Assembly (NCBI GenBank): GCA_934271255.1
Contig: CAKQQS010000001.1
Coordinates: 186,001 to 250,000, forward strand
Length of the DNA: 64,000 nt
Direction of reading: 5' to 3'
DNA from: an uncultured Clostridia bacterium
Lineage (GTDB): Bacteria; Bacillota; Clostridia; Christensenellales; Borkfalkiaceae
The notes below the pieces were generated by a model, which saw only the letters and a program-made list of their open reading frames with translations, ran no database searches and was not told the origin of the DNA. Numbering within the stretch: position 1 is the stretch's first letter; each line of letters starts with the position of its first letter. This document shows, piece after piece, positions 26,222 to 34,980 of the stretch. The position numbers were made by a program, and so were the translations under genes.

Positions 26222-27589
26222 TTATACTTTTAACCATGAATAATCTAATGTGGTATTAAAGGCTTTTTGACTGTCAACCCGCTGCAATCCCGCGTCTTTA
26301 ATACAGTTTTCATACAAGCCGTCTACCTTGTTCACTATTTCAAGACTCGTCATTTTGCTATGTCCGAAAATGTACTTAGAATACATCTCCACCAAACTGT
26401 CTTGAATGCTGCCCGTCGAATATTTTATATCTTCTTGAAGCAATAAAGGACTCCCCATAGTTGACAATATTCTTGACAAAGAATTATTCTTCTCTTTTTC
26501 ATAAGTTACCGATACGGGAACGATACTGTTCGTTTGGTTTGCAAAATATTCCATTACGTCACTGCGTGAAAGATATTTTAAAAACCTGATACACGCTTCA
26601 ACGTTTTTACTTGTTTTTGCAACATACAAACTGTCGTATGAATCGTAAATATATCTATAATCAACCCCTTTCGGCGCAGGTATCGCAAAATAATCCCAAA
26701 CAAACTCTACTTCGCCAATAACGTCTACGTTATTGAAGTTTTGATAAAGCATTGCAGAGTTGCCGTCCATAAAGTTTCTAACCGCCGTTTCAACGCTTTT
26801 GCCTTCTTCGCCCAAATAACCCTTATCGTAAAAACTTTTAATCTTATCAAGCATTTTTGCGGAATACTCGTTTTCTGTAATGCTTGCTTTTCTTAAACCG
26901 TTCTTATAATTTGCGTCTTTGTATGTTTCTTGCATCAGCGTGCTGAAATTCATAAGCATATAATAGAATTGCAACATATTCCCGCCGTTCACCGTGCTTG
27001 TCGCAATGGGACTGAACCTGGCAGAAGTATTATAAGCCCTTATTTTAATCAGCAACTCTTCAAACTCTTGATACGTAGTCGGAATCGTCCAACCTTCTTG
27101 CTCGAACATATCTTTATTATAAATCATAATGTTTGCCGTTTGACGCCAAGGCATAGCGTAATAACCATCGCCAACCTTCGCGCTACCCCAAGATATGTCA
27201 CCGTTGTTTATAAAACTTTCTTTCCAACCCGAAAGGTACGGCGTCAAATCCAAAACTACTTTGTTGTTTGCATACCCTTGCGCGCCGTATGCCCAGTAGA
27301 AGAAAATATCGGGTAAGTTTTGCGAAAGTATTTGGGTGTTTATCGTCGTTCCTATGTTGCTGTAATCACTCGTAAGTATTTGAACTCTTACGTCTTTATT
27401 TTCCGCCATAAAATCGTTGGTAATCTTTGTAATCACCTTAGAATGTTCCGGCCAAATATGTAGAAACTTAATCGTTTTTACTTTTTCTCTATCCGGTTGA
27501 TTATCATCTTTCTTACCACAACCCGTTACGCAAAAAATCAACGACAAACAAATAATAATCGATACAATTTTACTAAACAATTTGCTCAT
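26222..27589 (-). CDS. Extracellular sugar-binding lipoprotein of the ABC importer
   Basis: A 455-residue solute-binding protein of the carbohydrate (cluster B/MalE-like) class. Signal peptide SKLFSKIVSIIICLSLIF ends in lipobox CVTGC, lipidating C24. Mature motifs include KTIKFLHIWPEHSKVITKI and the family-typical DGYYAMPWRQTANIMIYNKD. I start at ATG 27589 because AGGAG lies at good spacing and the signal peptide begins there; ten more residues are possible upstream. The AGGAG is built from the last codons of the preceding gene, so expression is tightly linked. It delivers sugar to the MalF/MalG pair. Which oligosaccharide it binds is unknown; GH51 and GH13 neighbours suggest arabinose- or glucose-containing ones. 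Confidence 0.92.
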   Translation of the reverse strand: MSKLFSKIVSIIICLSLIFCVTGCGKKDDNQPDREKVKTIKFLHIWPEHSKVITKITNDFMAENKDVRVQILTSDYSNIGTTINTQILSQNLPDIFFYWAYGAQGYANNKVVLDLTPYLSGWKESFINNGDISWGSAKVGDGYYAMPWRQTANIMIYNKDMFEQEGWTIPTTYQEFEELLIKIRAYNTSARFSPIATSTVNGGNMLQFYYMLMNFSTLMQETYKDANYKNGLRKASITENEYSAKMLDKIKSFYDKGYLGEEGKSVETAVRNFMDGNSAMLYQNFNNVDVIGEVEFVWDYFAIPAPKGVDYRYIYDSYDSLYVAKTSKNVEACIRFLKYLSRSDVMEYFANQTNSIVPVSVTYEKEKNNSLSRILSTMGSPLLLQEDIKYSTGSIQDSLVEMYSKYIFGHSKMTSLEIVNKVDGLYENCIKDAGLQRVDSQKAFNTTLDYSWLKV

Positions 27590-27590
27590 T

Positions 27591-29207
27591 TTATTTTCTC
27601 CTTTTAATAATTGCCGCACTAATCAAACATAGGGTTAGGCACGCAAAACCGCTTATAGTTACCGCTCCGCAACCTTTTTTCTCGGTAGGAAGATCTACTT
27701 TCGGCATAACGTCTTCAACGTTATACTCATAATCAGGTTTTTCCGGATATGTTTCTTGTTCCTCGTTTTTCTCTACGACTATCCTGTCTATCAACGCTCT
27801 CTTTAAAGAAATCTTACCGGCGGTTGCGTATAAATCTTTTACGTAAAACCCAAATACGGGAACAACGCCAACAACACTCGCTCCGTCTATTTCCGTATCG
27901 TTTACGACGCATTCGTTTCCGTCCAAATAAACCGAAATACCTAAATCAGGATCAATAAACACTTCCAACAAAAATACTTCTTCGCTTTCAATCGCATAAT
28001 CCAACGCTTTAACTTCTATACGCGTGATAGACCGACCTTTTTCGTTTTTGATGTAATACAGTCTTTTGCCGACAATATCTATCGCCACTCCGAAATAATA
28101 CTCTTTATCGCCGATTTGTTTTTTTGCAAACATAAATCCAAGAAAGCCGCTAGCATTCGTTTCATAATATTTAAACCTTGCGCCTACCAAAGTTTTAACT
28201 TTATCGGGCGATACCTTTTCACCGTTTTTCTTGATATATTCGTTGGAAAGATATTCGTTGTCGACAAATATTAAACATTCCCCTGCAACGGCATCGACAT
28301 AAAGTTTATTGTTTTTTACATCTTTTTTAATTTCGCCGTCGACAAAAACGTCTTTCGTCTTTATGTCTGCCAATCCGATCAGATTGTTTGCCTTTGATTT
28401 CCTGGTAGCAAAGTAGTCTATGTATGGTTGATACCCGTCTAAATACTTATACGTTATATTTGAAAGAATCCCCGTAAGGCTTGACCAACTTAATCCCGTT
28501 TTTGGCGTAATACCGAGCAAACTCTCTTTGCATTCGTAAACTTCTTTTAAATCCTCAACAACGGTATGCTCGTCTAAATACAAGGATAATCCGTGATATG
28601 GTTGCAATAATAACTCAATTTTGTATTCTTTGTTCTTTTCACAAGCAAATTGCGTGTACGAAAGCGGTCCCGAACGCTCATTTACGACGTTTCCGTTTTC
28701 ATCGACGTCAAATATATAAACGCCAAAATATCCCCGGCCGGGTTCCCAATTCATCCCGTAATACGTCGTTATGTTTCCGTTTTCTCTTTTTCCTAACGCA
28801 AGCCCCGCATTTTGATATTCTCCGGCATAGGTATACTTAAAAGTATACGACATATACACCGAAACTTCGTTCGCCATCTTAACGGAGTTACCTTTTATTA
28901 CTCTCAAAGCATCTAGTTCGTCGCTGAATAAAAAATTCATTGAACGCTCCCAAGTGCTTTTTGCAGCAACGACGTACGTACCGTTTGAGTAGTCGATCGA
29001 ATAATTTACCGCATTTCTTAGATTATCGCTTGACTCAGTCATTCCGTCTATTAAGTTTTTACTTGTATCCGCTCTCGCCTCCGCAATGCCGATACGTGAT
29101 GTTTCCGCATAATCATCGCTACCGTACGCCGACGCGAAAAAGCCCACGCATAAAAGAATAACGCCCGCCAAAACCGAAATGACTACACCTTTTATTTTAC
29201 AACTCAT
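27591..29207 (-). CDS. Secreted membrane-anchored protein with two lectin-like modules
   Basis: No named family recognised. The 538-residue protein has a signal peptide (KGVVISVLAGVILLCVGFF, cut near SAYG) and a C-terminal anchor: EKKGCGAV, a hydrophobic helix and IIKRRK. Two beta-rich halves, about residues 60-265 and 290-480, each contain a Y-x-G-x-x-x-D/W stretch and a LLLQPYHGLSLYLDEH or VFIDPDLGISVYLDGN segment typical of concanavalin/LamG-like domains measuring a sugar ligand; the similarity of the two points to duplication. It is encoded between the GH51 lipoprotein and the binding protein, so it is probably a surface glycan-binding protein for the importer. No catalytic residues are apparent. 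Confidence 0.72.
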   Translation of the reverse strand: MSCKIKGVVISVLAGVILLCVGFFASAYGSDDYAETSRIGIAEARADTSKNLIDGMTESSDNLRNAVNYSIDYSNGTYVVAAKSTWERSMNFLFSDELDALRVIKGNSVKMANEVSVYMSYTFKYTYAGEYQNAGLALGKRENGNITTYYGMNWEPGRGYFGVYIFDVDENGNVVNERSGPLSYTQFACEKNKEYKIELLLQPYHGLSLYLDEHTVVEDLKEVYECKESLLGITPKTGLSWSSLTGILSNITYKYLDGYQPYIDYFATRKSKANNLIGLADIKTKDVFVDGEIKKDVKNNKLYVDAVAGECLIFVDNEYLSNEYIKKNGEKVSPDKVKTLVGARFKYYETNASGFLGFMFAKKQIGDKEYYFGVAIDIVGKRLYYIKNEKGRSITRIEVKALDYAIESEEVFLLEVFIDPDLGISVYLDGNECVVNDTEIDGASVVGVVPVFGFYVKDLYATAGKISLKRALIDRIVVEKNEEQETYPEKPDYEYNVEDVMPKVDLPTEKKGCGAVTISGFACLTLCLISAAIIKRRK

Positions 29208-29218
29208 AGGTTATCTCC

Positions 29219-30805
29219 TTATAAACTTTTAAACTTGATAACATTCCAAGAATACGGTCCTACCGAAACTTTTTGATCGACATTAAGATCAATCGTTTTC
29301 GGCACTGCTTGATTTGGCTTTGCCAAAGTATTTTTTACATTAGTGTTACCGTTCATCGTAATTAACTTATAAGGCGTAACTTTACCGAATCCGTTTGCTT
29401 CTAATATTACTCTTCTTTGAATACCCGATAAGTTGCAGACGAGTATCATTCCTTCTTTGGTACTTTCATCATAAGTAACGGATACCGTAGCGGAAGGAAT
29501 AGTCGAATAATCGGTAGAGTTTAAAGGCGTTACCTTTACTTGTGTCTTATACGCTTTTCCTTTTGCGCTATCGATAACGTGCTTATACGGATAAAAAATC
29601 GTTTGGCGAATAGCATCTCCGTTCGGATCTACCATTATCGGAGCAATTACGTTGACAAGTTGCGCCATACACGCTATATCGATAATATCTGCATTATTTA
29701 TTATTACTGACAACAGCGAGCCTACGACGGTTGCGTCTAGCGATGAAAAAACGTTTTCGCATCTCTTTGGCCCTACAACGTCTTTACCTTGCGACCAGTC
29801 GTTCCCTTCGTCCGAATACCAAATGTTCCATTCGTCTAAACTTATCTTAACGTCCCGTTTATTCTCGTGCTTTTCTTTTTCTTCTTCGATAATATCTCTT
29901 ATCGTCGTTATATAACCATCAAGTACAGTTGCCGACGACAAAAACTTTCCCATTTCGTTATCTGTTCTATTATAACTGAAATAACTATGTATCGATAAAC
30001 AATCGATATTATCGTAACAATTCGCGATTACCGTTCTATCCCAACTTCTAAAAGTCGCGCTTCCCGGCGAACTGCTTCCGCAATAAATTAGTTTTATATC
30101 GGGATCTGCTTTTTTCATTTTTTCGGCCGCTTCGTTCGCCCTTTCCGCATATTCGTATGCGTTACAATGTCCTATCTGCCAATCGCCGTCCATTTCGTTG
30201 CCTAAACACCAGTATTTAATTCCGTAAGGTTCGGCATGCCCGTTAGACTTTCTCTCTTCCGCCCATTTTCCACTCGTTGCATTGCAATACTCAACCAGTT
30301 CTCCTGCGGATTCCGCCGTGCCGTTTCCTAAATTGACCGCCATCATAACTTCCATGCCGACTTTATCAGCCCATTTCATAAATTCGTCGACACCTATCGT
30401 GTTCGGATCAAGTTGGTTGGCCGTCGTATCTATTTTCGGCGTTCTTGTTTTTCCGATACCGTCTTTCCAGTTATAGCCGGAAACAAAGTTACCACCCGGA
30501 TAACGCACGTATTTAGTTCCTAATTCTTTAACGAGATCTATTACGTCTTTTCTAAACCCGTCGTTGTCTGACGTCATATGACTCGGCTGATAAATACCGC
30601 CATAGACTTGTCTGCCAAGTTGTTCTACAAACGTGGAAAATAATCCTTCCGAAAGCGGAGATATTTCATTTTCTTTATTAACGTCAATAATGATTTCTTC
30701 CCTAGACATTTTATCATCCCTTTGCGGTTTTTCTTTATTTTTTTCACCGCAGGCTACCGTAAAAATATAAAATAATATCAACAGAACGAGCAAGATTTTT
30801 TTCAT
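29219..30805 (-). CDS. GH51 alpha-L-arabinofuranosidase, lipoprotein form
   Basis: Retaining exo-arabinofuranosidase of GH51, removing arabinofuranosyl side groups from arabinan, arabinoxylan or arabinogalactan fragments. Signal peptide with lipobox FTVACGEK puts it on the outer face of the membrane. Catalytic residues are acid/base E204 (CLGNEMDG) and nucleophile E325 (SLDEWNIWY); YVRYPGGNFVSGYNWKDGIG is the GH51 hallmark. I start at ATG 30805 (MKKILLVL); an in-frame TTG four codons earlier abuts the GGGG ribosome site. It starts 4 bases after the cytosolic GH51 stop and ends 11 bases before the next gene. A lipid-anchored GH51 is less common than the cytosolic form. Confidence 0.9.
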   Translation of the reverse strand: MKKILLVLLILFYIFTVACGEKNKEKPQRDDKMSREEIIIDVNKENEISPLSEGLFSTFVEQLGRQVYGGIYQPSHMTSDNDGFRKDVIDLVKELGTKYVRYPGGNFVSGYNWKDGIGKTRTPKIDTTANQLDPNTIGVDEFMKWADKVGMEVMMAVNLGNGTAESAGELVEYCNATSGKWAEERKSNGHAEPYGIKYWCLGNEMDGDWQIGHCNAYEYAERANEAAEKMKKADPDIKLIYCGSSSPGSATFRSWDRTVIANCYDNIDCLSIHSYFSYNRTDNEMGKFLSSATVLDGYITTIRDIIEEEKEKHENKRDVKISLDEWNIWYSDEGNDWSQGKDVVGPKRCENVFSSLDATVVGSLLSVIINNADIIDIACMAQLVNVIAPIMVDPNGDAIRQTIFYPYKHVIDSAKGKAYKTQVKVTPLNSTDYSTIPSATVSVTYDESTKEGMILVCNLSGIQRRVILEANGFGKVTPYKLITMNGNTNVKNTLAKPNQAVPKTIDLNVDQKVSVGPYSWNVIKFKSL

Positions 30806-30809
30806 ATGA

Positions 30810-32297
30810 TTACTCAACCCCTTTAAACTTTATTTTACTTATACTGTGTTTTGGTACCGTTATCTTATGCATTTTGCTTGTTTCGTTGCTGATTGAAAGT
30901 TTTCTCGGCAAAACGTTCGCGGGTTGTTCAAATGTGTTTTTTGCGTCAAGATCTGCCGTAATTATACTATTTGAAACAGCCACTACGTTATTTTCAAACG
31001 CTAACTCGATTTCATAGCCTTGATCGGCAACGTTAACGAATATACATATGTAACTATCCCTATCTTTGTCATAACATATAGTTTTATATAAATAAGGGCT
31101 TTCGCCGTACGTCGGCGAAAGATACGTTTGCTTTTCGCTTTCTAGTTTTAAAGCAGTCAGCCCTTTGACTTCCGTAAACATTTCAAAGGGATAATACGTC
31201 GTTTGTTTTAATATTGCGCCACCTGTACGAGTCATTATAGGAGCGATTACGTTGACGAGTTGCGCGATGCACGCTATCTTTACTCGATCCGCATTATTCA
31301 CGAGCACGCTAATCATACCGCCGACAACCAACGCATCGGCAAAATCATAATCGTTTTCTATCAATTTTTCACCCGTCACCCAGCTATGTTCGTGTTTTTC
31401 ACCTACATCGGTATGCCAAACGTTCCATTCGTCAACGGCAAGCATAACCGTTTTATCCGAATTCAAACTCTCCTTTATGCTATCGCAAACGGATATTATC
31501 TTTTTTATATGATTATCAAATCCTTGCGGTGATGCTAAAAAATCCAATACGTTATTCTTATCAATATAATCGTAATATGCGTGAACAGAAATAAAATCGA
31601 TATATTTGTAAGTATTCTCTAAAACAGTTTTATCCCAAACGGGGCAAGTTTGCGACCAAGGCGAAGAACTACCACACATAATAAACCTTGCGTTCTCGTC
31701 AACAATCTTCATTTCTTTCGCCGTTTCGTTCGCTTTTTTTGCATAATCCATCGCAGACATCGCGCCTATTTCATAACCGCCGTCCATCTCGTTGCCTATG
31801 CACCAATATTTGATACGATACGGCTCGGGACTACCGTTGTTCCTTCGCTCATTCGCCCAATAACTATTGCCTTCAAAGTTACAATATTCGATAAGTTCCG
31901 CAGAATCTTTCGGAGTTCCCGTCCCCATATTCGTAGCCATAATTATTTCGGCATCGATAAGACTTGTCCACTTCATCATTTCGTCTATTCCTACGTTGTT
32001 TGGCTCCAACTCTTTCCAAGCAAGACTTAATCTTGCCTTTCTGTTTTTACCTATACCGTCTTTCCAATCGTACGCAGACACAAAATTGCCCCCGGGATAC
32101 CTTATGCAAGAAACTTTCATTTCTTTAACACACTCAATCACATCTTTTCTAAAACCTTGCTCGTTTGACGTTGCATGAAACGGTTCATAAATACCGTTAT
32201 AAACGGACCTGCCGACATGCTCCACCAAAGCACCGAATAACTCGGCTTCTACTTTTGAAATAATTCTATTTCTGTCAATATTTATTTTCGTAAACAT
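30810..32297 (-). CDS. GH51 alpha-L-arabinofuranosidase, cytosolic form
   Basis: A 495-residue GH51 enzyme of normal length. Motifs: CIRYPGGNFVSAYDWKDGIG, acid/base E170 (CIGNEMDGG), nucleophile E290 (AVDEWNVWH) and HAYYDYIDKN. I start at ATG 32297 (MFTKINIDRNRI), preceded by GGGAGAG; a longer reading from 32399 would add 34 residues that fit no signal peptide and overlap the promoter region. It lacks a signal peptide, so it should hydrolyse imported arabino-oligosaccharides. It is the first gene of a seven-gene operon and is clearly paralogous to the lipoprotein GH51 that follows. A probable promoter and the shared operator motif lie just upstream. Confidence 0.92.
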   Translation of the reverse strand: MFTKINIDRNRIISKVEAELFGALVEHVGRSVYNGIYEPFHATSNEQGFRKDVIECVKEMKVSCIRYPGGNFVSAYDWKDGIGKNRKARLSLAWKELEPNNVGIDEMMKWTSLIDAEIIMATNMGTGTPKDSAELIEYCNFEGNSYWANERRNNGSPEPYRIKYWCIGNEMDGGYEIGAMSAMDYAKKANETAKEMKIVDENARFIMCGSSSPWSQTCPVWDKTVLENTYKYIDFISVHAYYDYIDKNNVLDFLASPQGFDNHIKKIISVCDSIKESLNSDKTVMLAVDEWNVWHTDVGEKHEHSWVTGEKLIENDYDFADALVVGGMISVLVNNADRVKIACIAQLVNVIAPIMTRTGGAILKQTTYYPFEMFTEVKGLTALKLESEKQTYLSPTYGESPYLYKTICYDKDRDSYICIFVNVADQGYEIELAFENNVVAVSNSIITADLDAKNTFEQPANVLPRKLSISNETSKMHKITVPKHSISKIKFKGVE

Positions 32298-32331
32298 ACT
32301 TCTCTCCCGGACGACAACTGCCCTTTGTATC

Positions 32332-32360
32332 ATTTTAACAAACGACATAATATAAAACAA
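32332..32360 (-). promoter_or_regulatory. Probable promoter of the GH51-ABC-GH13 operon
   Basis: Minus strand TTGTTT (32355-32360), 17-base spacer, TAAAAT (32332-32337), leading to a start near 32325. The spacing to the operator motif (about 40 bases from the -10 box) is the same as at GH31. Confidence 0.5.
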
Positions 32361-32365
32361 TACAT

Positions 32366-32398
32366 TATTTATTGAAGAAATTACTCTTTTTATAGACA
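32366..32398. promoter_or_regulatory. Candidate AraC operator of the GH51 operon
   Basis: AAATTACTCTTTTTATAGAC (32378-32397) matches the motifs at 16421 and 19783. ATTTATTGAAG (32367) and TTTTATAGACA (32388) are imperfect direct half-sites 21 bases apart. Confidence 0.5.
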
Positions 32399-32580
32399 AG
32401 TTGGCAATTTAAGACAAGAAAATTATAATATATATCAATAAAATAGGTGGTTTTTACACAATTTTTATTCTCATTTTAAAGTTATAGGGTTTGAATCTCA
32501 GAGTCCCATCGTAAACATATCTTAACTTTTTTATTTACCGTTACACGTAATAGTACAATTTCCGGTTTCCGACTGTTGCG
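32399..32580. other. Intergenic stretch without identified feature
   Basis: AT-rich sequence upstream of the GH51 operon promoter. I see no ORF with a ribosome site and no complete tRNA or other RNA gene; a short T-arm-like string near 32490 is isolated. Confidence 0.5.
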
Positions 32581-32603
32581 CTTAATAGCATAATTCACCA
32601 AAT
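32581..32603. repeat. Right copy of the 23-base island-flanking sequence
   Basis: CTTAATAGCATAATTCACCA plus AAT, matching 13888-13910 at 19 of 23 positions, in the same orientation and likewise followed by a terminator hairpin. Confidence 0.5.
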
Positions 32604-32607
32604 TAAC

Positions 32608-32638
32608 GAAAAAAACGACCGATTGCTCGGTCGTTTTT
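32608..32638 (-). terminator. Terminator downstream of the locus-2 operon
   Basis: Twelve-base stem AAAAACGACCGA (32611-32622) with TCGGTCGTTTTT (32627-32638) around TTGC; read leftwards it is followed by seven T residues. It lies about 190 bases after the stop of the gene at 32824. Confidence 0.85.
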
Positions 32639-32781
32639 AATTTCTTCAAAATATTTTTTGTCGGCCTTTCAAAATATCCGCATCTCTAATATTATCAAAT
32701 ACTGCCGTTTTTTGCTTTTGCCCCTTTTCAATACGCCGTTCAGCGCGAAAATCGTTTTTTTATATACACGCCTTAACGTAA

Positions 32782-32811
32782 TTACGGCAGCCGAACGTTC
32801 GGCTGCCGTAA
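32782..32811. repeat. Perfect 30-base palindrome after the locus-2 operon
   Basis: TTACGGCAGCCGAAC and its exact reverse complement, centred at 32796/32797, 13 bases past the stop at 32824. Read leftwards there is no T-tract, so it is more likely an mRNA 3' stabilising hairpin than the terminator itself. Confidence 0.8.
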
Positions 32812-32823
32812 AAGTTTTTTAAA

Positions 32824-34866
32824 TTATGCAAAAGTAGGAATAGCGTCGATGCTGAACGTTCTGTAAGGGGCATCGGAACCATAGAAAATCACAAGTCCCT
32901 TCTTCCCGTTCGCAACGTCGTCATCCAACACTTTCGTACAACTGTTTCCGCCGGTATGCGACAACGTCGCAACATACTTGCCTTCGGCGTTTTTGCTTAT
33001 TGTCAACGTGCCCTCCATAGCCGTTCCGGTGTCAAACAACTCGCTTGCGGCGTTAAGTCCGATGCGCGCCCAAGGATTACCGAAACGCCAGTTGAACGTA
33101 ACGGAAGTATGTTTCGTGTAATCGATGGCTTGAAGCGCAAGCGTCCAGTTGCCCGTGTTGTCGTTAGGATCGTAACTACCGTAACTTTCACGGAACGTAT
33201 CGTTTCCTTCCTTTACCGCAACGCGTTGCAAAATACCGTCGTCATACGCGTGAGATACGGCTGTAACTTCAATATCCAGCCAACGACCGGCACTAAACGC
33301 AAACGCTTCGATCATTGCGAGCCCTTTCGTACCGTTTACGACGTCGTTGTCGGATATCGTTCTCGACCAGTAAATGTCTTTGTTCGCCCCGTCCATCCAA
33401 ATGATTCTGTACGTACCGTTTTCGTTTACGACTTCGATAATACCTTCCTGATCGTTACCCGAATGGTTACGCGCGCCGTCGATACCCGTTTGAGTCCAGC
33501 CCGCAGACTTCCATTTGAAAAGAACGACCTTAAACTTGGAATAATTTACGCAAGGCAACGTAACGTTATACAACGCGTCGCTTGTCGGTAAATGGTAACG
33601 AATACCCGTTTCCAAACTTCCGTTTACGGATACGCTGCCCGCTTCTGCGTTTTCCTTCGTCGTGGTTGCCGCGGCGCCGGTATGGTTCTTTTTGAAATTA
33701 TACCCTTCCTTGAAATGCGCGGTAAGAGTAACGTCTTCGTTAAACGCCGCCGTTACGTCAACGACTTCGCCGTTGTCGTTTGTCCAGTTTACAAACACGT
33801 TGTCTTCAAGAACGGGTTCTTCGATGGTCGTCGTGGTACCCTTTTCTATACGCATATCCGCGCGTTCGATACCCGCAAACTTTATCGTTATCGATTCAAG
33901 TTTAGGCAACTCTGTTTCCTGGATTTCATTGCCGTCCTTGTCGAAATGTTTATGGCAAACGTTACAGTCTTTGTATTCTACGTTACCCGCTTCGTCGATG
34001 GTCGCCGGTTTTGCGGGAACGATATCGCCATAGTCATGGTCTGCCAACACGCCGTATTCGGAGTTACATACAGAGCATTTCGCAAGTTCGAGACATGTCG
34101 CTTTGCCGCCTTCGTGTTTTTCCGTCGCGCTGCGGTGTTCGCCGTTAAGTTTACATACGCGATAGTGCCCTTGTTCGCCGTCGCTTATATAAGGTTGCCC
34201 TTCGAAGTCGTGAGCGTTTTCGTCTATTTCGAGTTCGATGATTTTGGTTTCTTCACAATTCGCGCATTTTACGGTATACCGACCTTTTGCTACGCACGTT
34301 GCGTTTTGGCGACTGCCTTCAACTTCCGAGCCGTGTTCAAAATCGTGTCCCGTTGCTGGAATGGTAACGTCCGTCGTTTCAACGTAATCGTCGCCGTCCT
34401 TGACAAACTTTTTACCGCAACCGCACTCGTAATAATCTTTTTCGCCCGCTACCGTACAAGTCGCGGGAGTTCCCGTATGCACTTCGCCGTAGACGTGCGT
34501 ATGTTCTACGTTGATTTTCGCTTCGGCGGTGAGCGGTTCGGCGTCTTTTTTAGGAACGTAACCGACCTTTACCGTATGTTCGCCTTCCGTCAACGGCTCG
34601 CCGCCGTAAGCCGTGTCGTCAACGGTAATCGTAACGTCGGTAACCGAAACGTCCTTTTGCGTGTTATCGGAATAAACCGCCGTGATTTTCAGTTTGCTTA
34701 CGTCAAGCGAGTCACCCGCCTTTAACGCGCCGACCTGACTGACGTCGAGCGTTATCGAAGTTGCCGTTGTTTTTGCCGTGTTTTGCAGTTGGCAAGCGGC
34801 AAAAACGCCTGCGCACAACACCATAACTAACGCCAGCAATACTGCTAAAAAGTTGCTTTTTTTCAT
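32824..34866 (-). CDS. Surface lipoprotein with Ig-like, Cys-rich, InlB-type and duplicated C-terminal modules
   Basis: A 680-residue lipoprotein of unknown function. Signal peptide KKSNFLAVLLALVMVLCAG ends at VFAAC, a lipobox with F at -3. Order of parts: Ig-like domain (about 30-115), a His/Cys-rich segment (about 120-310) including HEGGKATCLELAKCSVCNSE, which resembles one repeat type of the protein at 17362, an InlB/Listeria-Bacteroides-type beta-repeat (VFVNWTNDNGEVVDV), and two copies of a beta-rich module (about 410-540 and 555-680). The second copy is shared with the neighbouring 731-residue lipoprotein. I start at ATG 34866, preceded by AGGAGAG. It is the last gene of the locus-2 operon, with two hairpins downstream. 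A carbohydrate-binding role is inferred. Confidence 0.75.
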   Translation of the reverse strand: MKKSNFLAVLLALVMVLCAGVFAACQLQNTAKTTATSITLDVSQVGALKAGDSLDVSKLKITAVYSDNTQKDVSVTDVTITVDDTAYGGEPLTEGEHTVKVGYVPKKDAEPLTAEAKINVEHTHVYGEVHTGTPATCTVAGEKDYYECGCGKKFVKDGDDYVETTDVTIPATGHDFEHGSEVEGSRQNATCVAKGRYTVKCANCEETKIIELEIDENAHDFEGQPYISDGEQGHYRVCKLNGEHRSATEKHEGGKATCLELAKCSVCNSEYGVLADHDYGDIVPAKPATIDEAGNVEYKDCNVCHKHFDKDGNEIQETELPKLESITIKFAGIERADMRIEKGTTTTIEEPVLEDNVFVNWTNDNGEVVDVTAAFNEDVTLTAHFKEGYNFKKNHTGAAATTTKENAEAGSVSVNGSLETGIRYHLPTSDALYNVTLPCVNYSKFKVVLFKWKSAGWTQTGIDGARNHSGNDQEGIIEVVNENGTYRIIWMDGANKDIYWSRTISDNDVVNGTKGLAMIEAFAFSAGRWLDIEVTAVSHAYDDGILQRVAVKEGNDTFRESYGSYDPNDNTGNWTLALQAIDYTKHTSVTFNWRFGNPWARIGLNAASELFDTGTAMEGTLTISKNAEGKYVATLSHTGGNSCTKVLDDDVANGKKGLVIFYGSDAPYRTFSIDAIPTFA

Positions 34867-34980
34867 TTTTCTCTCCTTATATGTTTTATATTTCACCGCA
34901 AAAAAGCGGTAATTACCTTATTTCACCGTAAACTTAACGACTATTCAATCGTTTTTTCCGATCATTCGTCGACACCCCGA

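Noticed and set aside
32298..32399. Longer start for the cytosolic GH51
   Set aside because: The 34 added residues cover the promoter and operator region and have no ribosome site; ATG 32297 follows GGGAGAG and matches the normal family length.
32485..32515. T-arm-like string GGGTTTGAATCTCAGAGTCCC suggesting a tRNA end
   Set aside because: No matching acceptor, D-arm or anticodon arm can be found upstream; it is an isolated resemblance.
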